From positions 1,364,001 through 1,428,000 of the forward strand of contig CAVVZJ010000001.1 of the NCBI GenBank assembly GCA_963752755.1: a DNA stretch of 64,000 nucleotides, read 5' to 3'. Below the pieces are notes generated by a model. That model was not told the DNA's origin. It ran no database searches and saw only the letters and a program-made list of their open reading frames with translations. Source of the stretch: CAVVZJ01 sp963752755. Lineage in GTDB: Bacteria > Planctomycetota > Planctomycetia > Isosphaerales > Isosphaeraceae. The position numbers and the translations under genes were made by a program. Positions 1 through 9,235 of this stretch are shown here, in pieces (position 1 is the stretch's first letter; each line of letters opens with the position of its first letter).

Positions 1-2
1 TG

Positions 3-1241
3 GTCCACGTTGCCAGGGAGATGCAGCGCGAGGGGTTCACGGTTCCCCTCCTGATCGGCGGGGCAACGACCAGTTCCAAGCATACGGCCGTCAAGATCGC
101 GCCTTCGTATCAAAACATGGTTGTCCATGTCCGCGACGCCTCCCGCTGCGTCGGCGTGGTGGACCGAATCATGCGGCTGGAGGAGCGGACCACGTTCGAC
201 GCCGAGAACCGGGCCACCCAGGAGCAGGAGCGTGTGGCCTACGGTCGGAAGGTGCAGCGCAAGCTCGTTCCGTACGCTGAGGCCGTCGCCCGACGCTTCC
301 CGATCGACTGGTCAAAGAGTCCGATCGCCAAACCCGAGTTTCTGGGCGTCCGCGTGCTGGATGACGTGCCGCTTGCTGAGATCCTGCCGTACATCGACTG
401 GTCGCCCTTCTTCCAGGCCTACGAATTGAAGGGGAAGTACCCCTCCATTTTTGACGATCCGGCTGTGGGAACGGTGGCGCGGGAGACGTTCGAGCAGGCT
501 CAAAAAATGCTCGGTGAGCTGGTCGCGAGTGGTCGGCTGACCGCTCGCGGCGTCTATGGAATCTTCCCGGCCAATGCCGAGGGTGACGACATCGTTCTCT
601 ATGCCGACGACTCGCGGGCGACCGAACTGGCTCGCCTGCCGATGCTCCGCCAGCAGTGGGAGCGCGTCGGTCAGAAGGACTTCCGCTCGCTGGCCGACTA
701 CGTCGCTCCCGTCCGCTCCGGCGTCGCCGACTACCTTGGCGCCTTTGCGGTGACGGCCGGGCACGGGGTCGAGGACCTGGTACAGCAATACGAGTCGCGG
801 CACGAGATCGACAACGCCATCATGGTCAAGGCCCTGGCCGACCGGCTGGCGGAGGCATTCGCGGAGAAGCTGCATCAGCAGGCGAGGCACGACTGGGGCT
901 TCGGCCGCGACGAGTCGCTCACCAACGAGGAGCTGATCAACGAGAAGTACCGCGGAATCCGACCCGCCCCGGGTTACCCGGCCTGCCCGGATCACACCCT
1001 CAAGCTTCCGCTCTGGGACCTGCTTGATGTTGAAGGCTCGGCCGGAATCCGGCTGACCGACAGCCTGGCGATGTGGCCCGCGGCGTCGGTTAGCGGCTAT
1101 TACTTCGCCCACCCGGAAGCCCGTTACTTCGCCGTCGATCTGATCACGAAGGACCAGGTCGAGTCGTATGCCGCGCGGCGGGGCCGACCGATCGGGGAAG
1201 TCGAACGCTGGCTCATGCCGAACCTGGCGTACGAGGCTTGA
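3..1241 (+). CDS. metH: Cobalamin-dependent methionine synthase, C-terminal part
   Basis: The window opens inside this gene; 412 residues are visible. The first part is the end of the B12-binding domain (LLIGGATTSSKHTAVKI). The rest is the AdoMet-binding reactivation domain, with the RPAPGYPACPDHT signature (RxxxGYPACP) near visible residue 320 and a closing YFAVDLITKDQVESYA-type helix. The enzyme transfers methyl from 5-methyltetrahydrofolate through cobalamin to homocysteine in the cytoplasm; this domain remethylates oxidised cobalamin with AdoMet and reduced flavodoxin. The homocysteine and folate domains lie upstream of the window. The visible frame is uninterrupted. A GC-rich hairpin follows the stop. 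Confidence 0.95.
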   Translation, partial: VHVAREMQREGFTVPLLIGGATTSSKHTAVKIAPSYQNMVVHVRDASRCVGVVDRIMRLEERTTFDAENRATQEQERVAYGRKVQRKLVPYAEAVARRFPIDWSKSPIAKPEFLGVRVLDDVPLAEILPYIDWSPFFQAYELKGKYPSIFDDPAVGTVARETFEQAQKMLGELVASGRLTARGVYGIFPANAEGDDIVLYADDSRATELARLPMLRQQWERVGQKDFRSLADYVAPVRSGVADYLGAFAVTAGHGVEDLVQQYESRHEIDNAIMVKALADRLAEAFAEKLHQQARHDWGFGRDESLTNEELINEKYRGIRPAPGYPACPDHTLKLPLWDLLDVEGSAGIRLTDSLAMWPAASVSGYYFAHPEARYFAVDLITKDQVESYAARRGRPIGEVERWLMPNLAYEA

Positions 1242-1270
1242 CCGGCGCCTGATTTGCAACCTGGTCGTTT

Positions 1271-1317
1271 CGGAAGCCTGGCCGCGGCCCGATCGGGGGC
1301 CGTGGCCTTTCCGGAAA
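1271..1317 (+). terminator. Strong GC hairpin after metH
   Basis: Just after the metH stop, GGCCGCGGCCC and GGGCCGTGGCC form the core of a long stem, extended by GGAA/TTCC-type pairing. There is no long T run, so this may be a terminator-like or mRNA-stabilising hairpin. It also lies directly before the start of the next small gene. Confidence 0.4.
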
Positions 1318-1331
1318 GGTCAGGTTTGATC

Positions 1332-1772
1332 ATGAGGTCCGTTTCGAGCATCGCAGGCCTCGCCGCCTTGTTGGGCACCATCCTTGCCTCGCAGAACGCT
1401 CTCGCCCAGGGACGCGGCTCGGGGATCGATTCCGCCTGGCAGAGCTACCGGCGCGTCCCTCAGACGCGTACGTCTCCCTACGGCAACACCTCCGGGTGGG
1501 GCTGGCGCAACCCCGGCGGCGTCGGTCGCTTCAAGGAGTATTACCCACCGGGCAACCAGTTCCAGAACCCGGGCTCACCCGTCGAACAAGCCCACTTCGA
1601 TGAGGGACCCGTCTCAACCCGGAGGAGCATGCAGCTCCAGTCCCAGCAAGTTGGGATTGCGAAGTACAACGCGATCCAGGGCCACATCGACCGATACGGC
1701 ATGCCGCGGATGGGATTCTACGGCTACGGTGCCGGGTTCGGATTGGGGTACGGAGCGGCGTTCCCACGCTGA
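1332..1772 (+). CDS. Small secreted Gly/Tyr-rich protein, unknown function
   Basis: A 146-residue protein. I chose the ATG at 1332 because it begins a clean signal peptide (MRSVSSIAGLAALLG, then cleavage near ALAQ), with GGAAAGG about 15 bases upstream. The mature part is rich in Gly, Tyr, Arg and Pro, with WGWRNPGG and a C-terminal YGYGAGFGLGYGAAF glycine-aromatic stretch. No catalytic motif is seen. Small basic exported proteins of this kind are frequent in planctomycetes, and a cell-envelope structural role is a guess only. Confidence 0.6.
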   Translation: MRSVSSIAGLAALLGTILASQNALAQGRGSGIDSAWQSYRRVPQTRTSPYGNTSGWGWRNPGGVGRFKEYYPPGNQFQNPGSPVEQAHFDEGPVSTRRSMQLQSQQVGIAKYNAIQGHIDRYGMPRMGFYGYGAGFGLGYGAAFPR

Positions 1773-1815
1773 GTGATCGCCGGACTTCGGGATTCCAGAC
1801 CGGATGGAGTTCAGT

Positions 1816-3231
1816 TCAAGGGCGCGGATTCCCGGCGGCGCGCCTCGGGGATTCGGGACTCGGAGAAGCGGCGCTGGCCGGTGAGTCGACGGTCGGGGAA
1901 GTGAGAGAGTCGAGCCAATGGCGAGCGGCGGAGCGATGAGGGAAGGGGCCGGGGGCGCCGAGGGCGATGCGGAGCAGGCGGGGGATGTCGGGGTGTTCGG
2001 GGCGGTGGTCGGAGAGGAGGCGAGCGAGCTCGTAGAGCATCTCGGAGGTCGCCGTGTTGGAGGCGACGGCGGAGCGGAGGAGCTGCTCGGCCTCAGCGAG
2101 GCGCCCGAGGCGTTGGAGGACAATGCCGCGAGTGGCGAGGGCCTCGGGTGAGTTGGGGTTGAGCCGCTGGTTCATCTCGGCGACCTGGGCGGCGCGGAGC
2201 TTCTTCGCGTCGTCGTCCTGGCCGGCGAGGGCACGAGCCCAGCGGTCGTTGACGGCAAAGCTGGCGGGGGCTTCGAGGTGGAGTGCCTGGAGGATGCGCT
2301 CGGCCTCGGCGTACTCCTCGCGCTGGAGGGCAAGGGCGCCCTGGAGCAGGCGGACCTCCAGGGACTTCGAATCGATCCCGGCGGCGGCGGTAATCTGCTT
2401 CTGGGCGCCGTCGGTAAGGCCGCGGTCGAGGAGGAAGCCGCCGTAGGTGCGGCGGACGCGGAGGTCGTTGGGGGTCTTGGCGACGGCCTTCTCGAACCAG
2501 GAGGAGGCGGTGTCGGGCTCGTTGGCCTCGATGGCCAGGAGCGCCATCGCGAGGGGGGCGGGGAGGGCCTCGTCGGAGTCGAGCGCGGCGGCGCGTTCGA
2601 GTTCCTGAAGGGCCTCGTCACGGCGATCCTGGCGGAAGAGGGCCTGGGCGAGATGGCGGCGGGCATCGAGGCTGCCGGCATTGTCGGCGAGCCAGGCGCG
2701 GGCGGCGGACTCGGCGGCCTTCCAGTCGCGGAGTCGCTCGGCGGCCTGAGCCTGGCCCGACTCGGCATCGATCCGGAGGGTTCGAAGCCGGTCGGCGGGC
2801 AAGGAGGCCCTCTTGAGCAAGGCGAGTGCGCGGTCGTACAGGGCGGCGGCCTCGGCGGCGCGGCCGTCGCGGAGGGCAACCTTGGCGAGGGTCAGCCAGA
2901 TGTCGGGCCAGTCGGGATTCTCGGAGGCCGCACGTTCGAGCGTTTGCTGGCCAGCGGCCCCCTGATTATCGATCAGAAGGATCTTGGCGAGCATCAAGCG
3001 AGCGGGGCCGAGGTCGGGCCGAGCCTGAGACGCTTCCTGAAGCCTGGCCAGGCAACCGTCGAGGTTGCGCTGGCGGTAGAGGGCGATGGCCTCGTCGATG
3101 GCTTTTTCGCCCGCGGGCAGGCGGAAGTCGGTGGCGGGGCTGGGCTGATCGGCCGAGGAACCAATGATGTCGGCGCGGAGGGGGAACGAAAGGGCGGCGA
3201 GGCTCAGGAGGAGCAGGGAGGGACGGGTCAT
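1816..3231 (-). CDS. Exported TPR-repeat protein
   Basis: A 471-residue protein with an N-terminal signal peptide (MTRPSLLLLSLAALSFPLRA) followed by at least seven tetratricopeptide-like helix pairs from about residue 45 to 420; blocks such as A..LY.RAL and EAEQLLRSAVASN are visible. The C-terminus is Pro/Ser-rich and low complexity. TPR arrays are protein-protein interaction scaffolds, so this is probably a periplasmic assembly or docking protein; the partner is unknown. It lies about 100 bases downstream of the EF-G-like gene on the same strand and may be co-transcribed with it. Confidence 0.8.
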   Translation of the reverse strand: MTRPSLLLLSLAALSFPLRADIIGSSADQPSPATDFRLPAGEKAIDEAIALYRQRNLDGCLARLQEASQARPDLGPARLMLAKILLIDNQGAAGQQTLERAASENPDWPDIWLTLAKVALRDGRAAEAAALYDRALALLKRASLPADRLRTLRIDAESGQAQAAERLRDWKAAESAARAWLADNAGSLDARRHLAQALFRQDRRDEALQELERAAALDSDEALPAPLAMALLAIEANEPDTASSWFEKAVAKTPNDLRVRRTYGGFLLDRGLTDGAQKQITAAAGIDSKSLEVRLLQGALALQREEYAEAERILQALHLEAPASFAVNDRWARALAGQDDDAKKLRAAQVAEMNQRLNPNSPEALATRGIVLQRLGRLAEAEQLLRSAVASNTATSEMLYELARLLSDHRPEHPDIPRLLRIALGAPGPFPHRSAARHWLDSLTSPTVDSPASAASPSPESPRRAAGNPRP

Positions 3232-3334
3232 GGATTTCCCCGGCGTCGGCGATGGTCGATGACAGAGGCGTGATGACAGAGGACGACCCCGGTCGGGCGG
3301 TCGGCACGACCGGGGCCGAATTGGGAGCGAGCGG

Positions 3335-5398
3335 TCATTCCTCCTCGATGCCCGCGCGCGACTTCTGATACTTCTCGACGATCTGGTGCTGGACGTTCGC
3401 AGGCACGGGCTCGTAGTCCTTGAACTCCATCGTGTAGGACCCCTGACCGGCGGTGATGCTCTTGAGCTGGGTGGCGTAGCTGAGCACCTCGCTCAAGGGG
3501 ACCGTCGCCTTGAGGACCTGGAGGCCGCCGGGGAGGGCTTCCATCCCGGTGATGTGGCCGCGGCGGGTGGAGAGGTCGGCGGAGATGTCGCCGAACTTGT
3601 CCATCGGGACGGTGATCTCCATGTCCACGATCGGTTCCAGGAGCACGGGGTGGGCCTGCTCGAACGCCTTGCGGAAGGCGGTGGCGCTGGCGGTCTTGAA
3701 GGCTTGCTCGGAGCTATCGACGTCGTGGTGCTTGCCGAAGTAGACCTCGACCTCGACATCGACGACATGGTTGCCGGAGATCACCCCCTTCTCCATCTGC
3801 TCACGGACGCCCTTCTCGACGGCGGGGATGAACTGGTTGGGGATGACGCCCCCCTTGACCGCATCGACAAAGTTGAAGCCCTCGCCGCGGGTGCGGGGCC
3901 GGATGCGCAGGTGGACCTCGGCGAACTGGCCGCGGCCGCCGGTCTGCTTCTTGTGGCGGTGGGATTCCTCGGCGTCGAGCGTGACCGTTTCGAGGTAGGG
4001 GACGTGGGGGATGTGGGTATCGACGTCGAGCTTGTAGCGGTTCTTGAGGCGATGCTGGATCACGTCAAGATGCAGCTCGCTCATGCCGTTGATGACCAGC
4101 TCATGGGTCTGGTTGTCGCGGCGGTAGGTGAAGGTGGGGTCCTCGTCGGCGATCTTGGCGAGGCCGACGCTCATCTTGGCCTCGTCCTCGCGGGCCTTCG
4201 GCTCGACGGCGCGGGGGACCATCGGGGTGGGGAACTTGATCGGGAGGAGCTGGACGCTCGTGTTGCCGCCGGTGTTGCTGACGGTGTCGGAGACGTGCAG
4301 GTCGTCGAACTTGGCGATGGCGACGATGTCGCCGGCGATCGCCTCGGGGACTTCCTCCTGCTGCTTGCCCTGCATGACGTAGATGTGGCCGGCCTTGGTG
4401 GTCTTGCCGGAGCGGAGGTTGACGAGGGTCGTCTCGGGGGTGAGCCGGCCGCTGAGGATGCGGAGGTAGCCGAGCTTGCCCATGAACAGGTCATTCGTCG
4501 TCTTGAAGACCTGCGCGACGAGGGTACCGTCCTCGACGGGCTGGATCTCGACCTCGGACTCGCCGTCGCCGTTGGTGGCGAAGCGGTGGACGTCGTCGGG
4601 GTTGAGGCCGCACTCGGTGAGGAGGTCGAGAAGCTCGGAGACGCCGATGTCCTTCTTGGTGGAGAGGCAGACGATGGGCACGAGCTGGGCGCGGGCGATC
4701 GCCTTGCAGGCGGCGGATTTCAGCTCCTCGGGGCCGATCGACTCGCCTTCGAGGTAGCGGGTCATGAGGTCGTCGTCGGTCTCGACGATCGTCTCGACGA
4801 GCATCTGGTAGGCTTCGCCCGGCGGCAAGGGGCAGTTGGCAGGGACCTCGGCGGGCGGGTTGAGGACGTCCACGACGCCAGAGAAGTCCGGCCCCTGGCC
4901 GACGGGGACGTTGAACGGTACGCAGAGGGTACCGAAGGTCTCGCGGAGGGATTCGAGGTCGCGGACGAAGTCGGTGTTGTCGGCGTCCATCTTGGTGACG
5001 GCGATGATCCGCCCGAGCTTCAGGCGACCGGCTTCCTGGAAGAGTCGGCGGGTGTTGACCTCGATGCCGGACGGGCCGCTGACGGCGATCAGGACGTTCT
5101 CGACGGCGGCCAGGGCCGAGAGAGCATTCGCGATGAAGTCAGGGTAGCCGGGCGAGTCGATGAGGTGGACCTGCTTGCCTTTCCATTCGAGGTGGCCAAG
5201 GTGGCAATCGATGGTGAAGTGGCGGCGCTTCTCTTCGTCATCGACGTCGAGGAGGCTCGTGCCGTCATCGGGCGAGCCTTTGCGGGTGGTGATGCCGCCG
5301 GCGAAGAGCAGGGCGTCGGCAAGCGAGGTCTTGCCCGACGCCCCATGTCCAGCCAGGGCAACGTTCCGGATGTCGGTGATATGGTAAGTCGTGGCCAT
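3335..5398 (-). CDS. Elongation factor G-like translational GTPase
   Basis: A 687-residue GTPase with G1 GHGASGKT (residues 17-24), G3 DSPGY (81-85) and G4 TKMD (135-138). EF-G domains II-V follow, with TGGRGQFAEV and the domain IV tip loop HHDVDSSEQAF. EF-G drives tRNA-mRNA translocation with GTP hydrolysis. The switch I region (EEKRRHFTIDCHL) departs from the canonical RGITI form, so this is more likely the second EF-G type common in planctomycetes than the main fusA product. GGAGGAGG sits 8 bases before the ATG, which supports the start. The frame is intact. Confidence 0.9.
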   Translation of the reverse strand: MATTYHITDIRNVALAGHGASGKTSLADALLFAGGITTRKGSPDDGTSLLDVDDEEKRRHFTIDCHLGHLEWKGKQVHLIDSPGYPDFIANALSALAAVENVLIAVSGPSGIEVNTRRLFQEAGRLKLGRIIAVTKMDADNTDFVRDLESLRETFGTLCVPFNVPVGQGPDFSGVVDVLNPPAEVPANCPLPPGEAYQMLVETIVETDDDLMTRYLEGESIGPEELKSAACKAIARAQLVPIVCLSTKKDIGVSELLDLLTECGLNPDDVHRFATNGDGESEVEIQPVEDGTLVAQVFKTTNDLFMGKLGYLRILSGRLTPETTLVNLRSGKTTKAGHIYVMQGKQQEEVPEAIAGDIVAIAKFDDLHVSDTVSNTGGNTSVQLLPIKFPTPMVPRAVEPKAREDEAKMSVGLAKIADEDPTFTYRRDNQTHELVINGMSELHLDVIQHRLKNRYKLDVDTHIPHVPYLETVTLDAEESHRHKKQTGGRGQFAEVHLRIRPRTRGEGFNFVDAVKGGVIPNQFIPAVEKGVREQMEKGVISGNHVVDVEVEVYFGKHHDVDSSEQAFKTASATAFRKAFEQAHPVLLEPIVDMEITVPMDKFGDISADLSTRRGHITGMEALPGGLQVLKATVPLSEVLSYATQLKSITAGQGSYTMEFKDYEPVPANVQHQIVEKYQKSRAGIEEE

Positions 5399-5424
5399 GC
5401 GGTCATCCTCCTCCGAGAAGAATT

Positions 5425-5655
5425 GCCGATTTCGGATTGCGGATTGGGGAATCCGGGACGCATGGGGGACGAGAAAGGGAAGAAGGGCGTCGGGGATTCC
5501 CGGACGTTCGCTCGCGAAGGGCTCTGCGCTCCCCGCCGGACGCGGGAGATTCCCGGGATGCGGGGGACGTCGGGCCGTTCGCGAGGGGTGGGGCTTGGCC
5601 TAGCCCCCGCGCTGGGGCCGCGATTCCGCATCCCGCAATCCGAAATCCGCTATCC
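5425..5655. repeat. Inverted copies of the ADFGLRIAD-type intergenic repeat
   Basis: GCCGATTTCGGATTGCGGAT (5425-5444) and its near-perfect inverse (about 5633-5652, CGCAATCCGAAATCCGC) lie about 190 bases apart between the EF-G-like gene and hisA. Reading through this repeat gives the peptide ADFGLR, which I recognise as a recurrent planctomycete intergenic motif. The right copy is inside the hisA frame and supplies its last residues. Confidence 0.6.
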
Positions 5656-6358
5656 GGGAGAGGGCCTCGCGGAGCCGGAATCGACCTTCATAGAGGGCGC
5701 GACCGACGATGCAACCGGCGACGGGCGTACCCGTCAAGCGGTCCAGGTCGTCGAGCGTGCTGACACCTCCCGACGCGATGACGGGCGTCTTGAGCCGCGA
5801 GGCAAGGCTGACGGTGGCCTCGATATTGGGGCCGCCGAGCATGCCGTCGCGAGCGATATCGGTATAGACGACCGCCGCCAGGGGCAGGTCGTCGAACTGT
5901 TCGGCCAGGGGAAAGGCTTCGACCTCCGAGACTTCGAGCCAGCCTGCGGTGGCGACCTTGCCGTCGCGGGCGTCGAGCCCGAGCACGACCAGGCCAGGAT
6001 GGCGGTCGACGAGCTGGCGGAACCAGACCGGGTCCTTGAGGGCCTGTGTGCCGACGATCACCCGCCCGATCCCGGCTTCGAGCCAGGCGTCGGCCGTGGC
6101 GTCATCGCGGACTCCTCCGCCAAGCTGACAAGGAATCCGGACGCGGGCCAGGATCGCACGGACCGCCTCCACGTTGACCGGGCGGCCCTCCCGGGCACCG
6201 TCCAGATCGACGAGGTGCAGTCGCGTCGCCCCCTCGGAGGCAAACTGAGCGGCCATCGACGCGGGGTCGTCGCCGAAGACGGTTTCTCGGCCGTAATCCC
6301 CTTGCTGGAGACGGACACAGCGCCCGCCCCGAAGGTCGATGGCCGGGATGACTTCCAT
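5600..6358 (-). CDS. hisA: ProFAR isomerase, histidine biosynthesis
   Basis: A 252-residue TIM-barrel isomerase that converts ProFAR to PRFAR, the fourth histidine-pathway step. The catalytic Asp8 lies in MEVIPAIDLRGG. LHLVDLDGA, GGGVRDD and YTDIARDGMLGG (second catalytic Asp and phosphate loop) follow, and ASGGVSTLDDL forms the last phosphate-binding loop. I chose the ATG at 6358 because the family starts with exactly these residues; the longer upstream frame shows no similarity. The last residues (ADFGLRDAESRPQRGG) are encoded by an intergenic repeat, so the tail is longer than usual. No other his gene is adjacent. Confidence 0.93.
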   Translation of the reverse strand: MEVIPAIDLRGGRCVRLQQGDYGRETVFGDDPASMAAQFASEGATRLHLVDLDGAREGRPVNVEAVRAILARVRIPCQLGGGVRDDATADAWLEAGIGRVIVGTQALKDPVWFRQLVDRHPGLVVLGLDARDGKVATAGWLEVSEVEAFPLAEQFDDLPLAAVVYTDIARDGMLGGPNIEATVSLASRLKTPVIASGGVSTLDDLDRLTGTPVAGCIVGRALYEGRFRLREALSRIADFGLRDAESRPQRGG

Positions 6359-6733
6359 GAGCTTCACCGATTCTTCAACGCCACTTAACCCCAAAGGCAC
6401 TGTAGCCGCGCCAGGGAGGGGCCGCAAGGTGCCACCGGCAGCGCGGTGCGTCCGGCGTTCCAGCCCGGCACGATCCAGCGATTCTCGGGCGTGTGCAGCT
6501 CGCCTTCGGCACAAATTCGGCTCGCGTGCTGCCCACGCCCTCACACGCCATCGACCTCCATTCCCAATCCACGCAGGCGAGCACCGACTGTTCGATCCCT
6601 CCGACAACGCCCGCCGGGTGTGGCTCTCCCTCACAGAGAAACCAGACCGCGTCCTTGCCTTCAAAAATTGAGCAATGACACCACTCTCCCAATCATCCCG
6701 CCCACGTATTCCCTCGCATCGGCGACATTCGTG

Positions 6734-6742
6734 TGCTATAAT
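6734..6742 (+). promoter_or_regulatory. Extended -10 promoter element
   Basis: TGC-TATAAT is a perfect extended -10 box in an otherwise GC-rich genome. I see no good -35 hexamer at 16-18 bases upstream. Predicted start of transcription is near 6749, reading away from hisA into a gene-free stretch. Confidence 0.35.
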
Positions 6743-6835
6743 TGACGCTAGCTCCTTGGCAATCCGGTTGAAGTCTCCTCCCCCGATCCTGTCGAGGGGA
6801 CGCGACGCCACCAGGCGTTCCGGGTGCCGAACGAA

Positions 6836-6868
6836 CTTCAAAATGGGTAAGGTGCCCGTTTAAAGTTT
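6836..6868 (+). terminator. Candidate intrinsic terminator
   Basis: AAATGGG (6841-6847) and CCCGTTT (6855-6861) pair around a 7-base loop. CTT upstream and AAG downstream extend the stem across a small bulge, and TTTTA follows. It lies about 100 bases downstream of the TATAAT at 6737, so the pair could delimit a small RNA of about 115 bases. Confidence 0.35.
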
Positions 6869-7110
6869 TACTATCAAAGATTTTGTGGCCGAGGCTCAGG
6901 CGGTATTGGGAGCGTCCCCCCCGGCGTCCTTTCGTCGCCCCGCAGGCGTCCCGGGTACGTCGCCGAGGCGTCGTCGGAGCGTTCCCGCAATGTCCGGAGC
7001 GACTTGGGGTTGTCAAACAAAGCGGTTCCCCTCGTCTGGTCGGACCCGGCGTGAGAGGGACCGAGGCGCCAGGTCCGAGGCGACCCCGGACCTTTCCCGG
7101 AGCCAATCTC

Positions 7111-8332
7111 TCAGATCCGCACGAAGATCCGACGGCGATACATCCAGTAGCAGAAGACCCAGAGAACCAGCAGGACGGCCGCTGAGCTGGACACGCCTGC
7201 GTAACGTCCGGTGAAGACCTCGGGGCTGAGGTTCAGGCCGAAGCGGTTATGGAGCCAGCCGAACAGGGTGCCGACGTGGGTCACGATCGTCTTCCGCACC
7301 CAGGGCTTGATGAGCTGGGCCATCATGTACATCGCGATCGAGTTCAGGCCGACCACCACGAACGGGAAGGACCAGGCCTTCCAGCCCTTCACGTCGATGA
7401 TCAGGTAGAAGAGCGCGAGCAGCCAGAGCGTCCAGGCGGAGCTGTAGATGGTCCAGGAAGGGGTCCAGATCCGCTTGACGACCGGGCAGATCGTGTCGTC
7501 GAGAACAATGCCGAGGATCAGGCAGACGACGCCGGTGAGCGACCAGGCCGAGCACCTTCGATTTCGGGTCCCGGGGCGAACGGAGCCACTGTCCAGCCAG
7601 CACTCCGATGAGCATCGTGGCCAGCGACGGGATGAAGTTGAGCGTCTGGTAACCGCCTTCATTGATGGTGTACGGCTCGCCATCGGGACGTGGGAAGAGG
7701 TTGAGGAACCAGCGGTCGAAGTCGGCGGCGGGGTTGGAGTGCTTGCTCCAGTGCGACGCGAAGCCGTGCAAACGGGCCCAGTTCGGCAAGCCGGCGCCGG
7801 CCATCTCGGGATCGGGTATCGGAGAGAAGGCGAAGAGCGCCCAGTAACCCACGAGGATCGCCACGACCGCCGCGAAGATGGCCCGGGGCGGCTTGTCGTG
7901 CAGGAGGAAGAGGATCGGGTAACCGAGGCCAATCTGAGCCAGTACGTTCGTGAAGACGAAGTTGGTCCGGTTCGACCAGTTCGAGGCCAGGAAGACCCCG
8001 AGGAAGACCAGGATCGCCGAGCGGACCAGGGCATGCCCGAAGCGAACCCGCCAGGGTTGGCCGTTGCCGGCGCGGCGGGCGTCGGCGAAGGGCAGGGCGA
8101 CGCCGACGATGAACATGAACGACGGCTGGATCAGGTCCCAGAACGAGCAGCCTCGCCAGAGCGTATGCTCGGCATGGTAGGAGATCGAATCGAGCACCAG
8201 GCCCTTCGACTCGTTGCTCGTCAGTTCCGCCAGGGCCAGCCCGCCCGAGGCCATGGCCAGCATCACGAACCCGCGGTAAGCATCCAGCGACACCAGTCGC
8301 CCCGTGCCCGGATCGGACCTCGCCTGGGACAT
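7111..8332 (-). CDS. Heparan-alpha-glucosaminide N-acetyltransferase-like membrane protein (frameshifted)
   Basis: About 407 residues over two frames. The N-terminal part (SLDAYRGFVMLAMASGGL, WDLIQPSFMFIVGVALPF) is typical of the DUF5009/NagX acyltransferase group, polytopic membrane proteins thought to transacetylate sugars from acetyl-CoA. A one-base shift near 7540 (after KSKVLGLV) moves the rest (LTGVVCLILG... YCYWMYRRRIFVRI-like end) into the next frame; deleting one base there restores a continuous protein with about ten membrane segments. AGGAGG lies 8 bases before the ATG at 8332, which supports this start over the one at 8401. The shift is probably a sequence error. Confidence 0.8.
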
Positions 8333-8530
8333 CGCTCGAGCCTCCTCGTTCTCGAAAGGGAGCCGGAGCCGACTGAGCCCTCGGTGCTCCTGGGACTTCA
8401 TTGTAAATTCAACATCTCCCGACGCAACCGCCCGCCTCGGCCGATTGATGTTGCCGCCTTCCCGGGCTTCCGGTATCGTCCGTCGCGATCGTCAAAGCAC
8501 TTCTCCAGGGACGGAGGGACCGATCGACCC

Positions 8531-9235
8531 ATGCGCGAGCCGAGGATCAAGAGCGCCTGGCGTCTTCCTCTGGCAGCGATCCTGGCGGCGAGCCTCGCCG
8601 TCGGCTGCACGATCGCCCCGCGCCACTTCTTCCAGCACCGCGACCCCGCGCCGCTGGTTCGGGCCCGTTCGCTCGGCCTGGGCCGCAGCCTGCCGGACTC
8701 CCAGGTCATCCCCGCCTTGATCGAGAAGCTTCATGACCCCGACGCCGTCGTCCGGATGACCGCCCACGAGGAACTCCGCCAGCGAACCGGCCAGGACTTC
8801 GGTTACGCTCCCTGGGCGGAGCCGGCCGAGCGGGCCCCCTCCGTCGACGCCTGGCGACGCTGGTGGCAGACCCAGCAGGGCCGACGGACCCTGTCCCCCG
8901 TGGCGGCAACGGCCGCGGCCCCCCGACGTCGCGCCGGGGGCACTCCCGAGTCGTTCGCAAACATCCAGGCCGACGGCTCCGCCGATCTCCACCACCCCGA
9001 CGCGATGACCCCGATGGAACCGGCCGCCAGGGAGGGCAGCCCCCATGCCCGTTGTGACCGCCCCTTCAATCCCCAACGGATGGCTCCGACTGCCGGGCCG
9101 TGTCGTCGTGATGCTCCTGGGTCGGATCGGCTACCTCGGCGGTATGGCCCTCCTGGCCGCCTCGGCGATCGCGTCGCTGTTCCGGCCCCGGGGGCGTCGG
9201 CCGCGGCTCGGGCCGGGCGTGTCGCGACAGCTTGA
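8531..9235 (+). CDS. Lipoprotein with a HEAT-like segment, C-terminus uncertain
   Basis: The ATG at 8531 begins a lipoprotein signal peptide with lipobox LAVGC (Cys26). The next segment, IPALIEKLHDPDAVVRMTAHEELRQRTGQDFGY, resembles a single HEAT repeat. As read, the frame runs to 9235 and overlaps mlaE by about 190 bases, which is implausible. A shift before about 9030 would end it at 9057, overlapping the mlaE start by 13 bases. It stands immediately upstream of mlaE-mlaD and is probably an envelope lipoprotein expressed with them, but its function is unknown. Confidence 0.55.
   Translation: MREPRIKSAWRLPLAAILAASLAVGCTIAPRHFFQHRDPAPLVRARSLGLGRSLPDSQVIPALIEKLHDPDAVVRMTAHEELRQRTGQDFGYAPWAEPAERAPSVDAWRRWWQTQQGRRTLSPVAATAAAPRRRAGGTPESFANIQADGSADLHHPDAMTPMEPAAREGSPHARCDRPFNPQRMAPTAGPCRRDAPGSDRLPRRYGPPGRLGDRVAVPAPGASAAARAGRVATA

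Larger units (their letters stand above)
6359..7110. other. Intergenic region, no supported protein gene
   Basis: This 750-base gap lies between hisA and the acyltransferase gene, both on the minus strand. It is locally AT-richer around 6650-6880. Short reading frames here show no family features. It contains an extended -10 box on the plus strand (TGCTATAAT, 6734-6742) and, about 100 bases later, a terminator-like hairpin, which together suggest an unannotated small transcript. Confidence 0.4.

Noticed and set aside
3386..6388. A 1,000-codon open frame on the plus strand opposite the EF-G-like and hisA genes
   Set aside because: It is the antisense of two well-supported genes and is open because of GC-rich third positions; it has no family motif.
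6693..7106. A 137-codon minus-strand frame upstream of hisA
   Set aside because: Composition is Arg/Pro/Thr-rich shadow type with no motif, and the region shows promoter-like AT content.
7448..8530. Long plus-strand frame running into the lipoprotein gene
   Set aside because: It is antisense to the acyltransferase; only the part from ATG 8531 has a signal peptide and ribosome-binding context.
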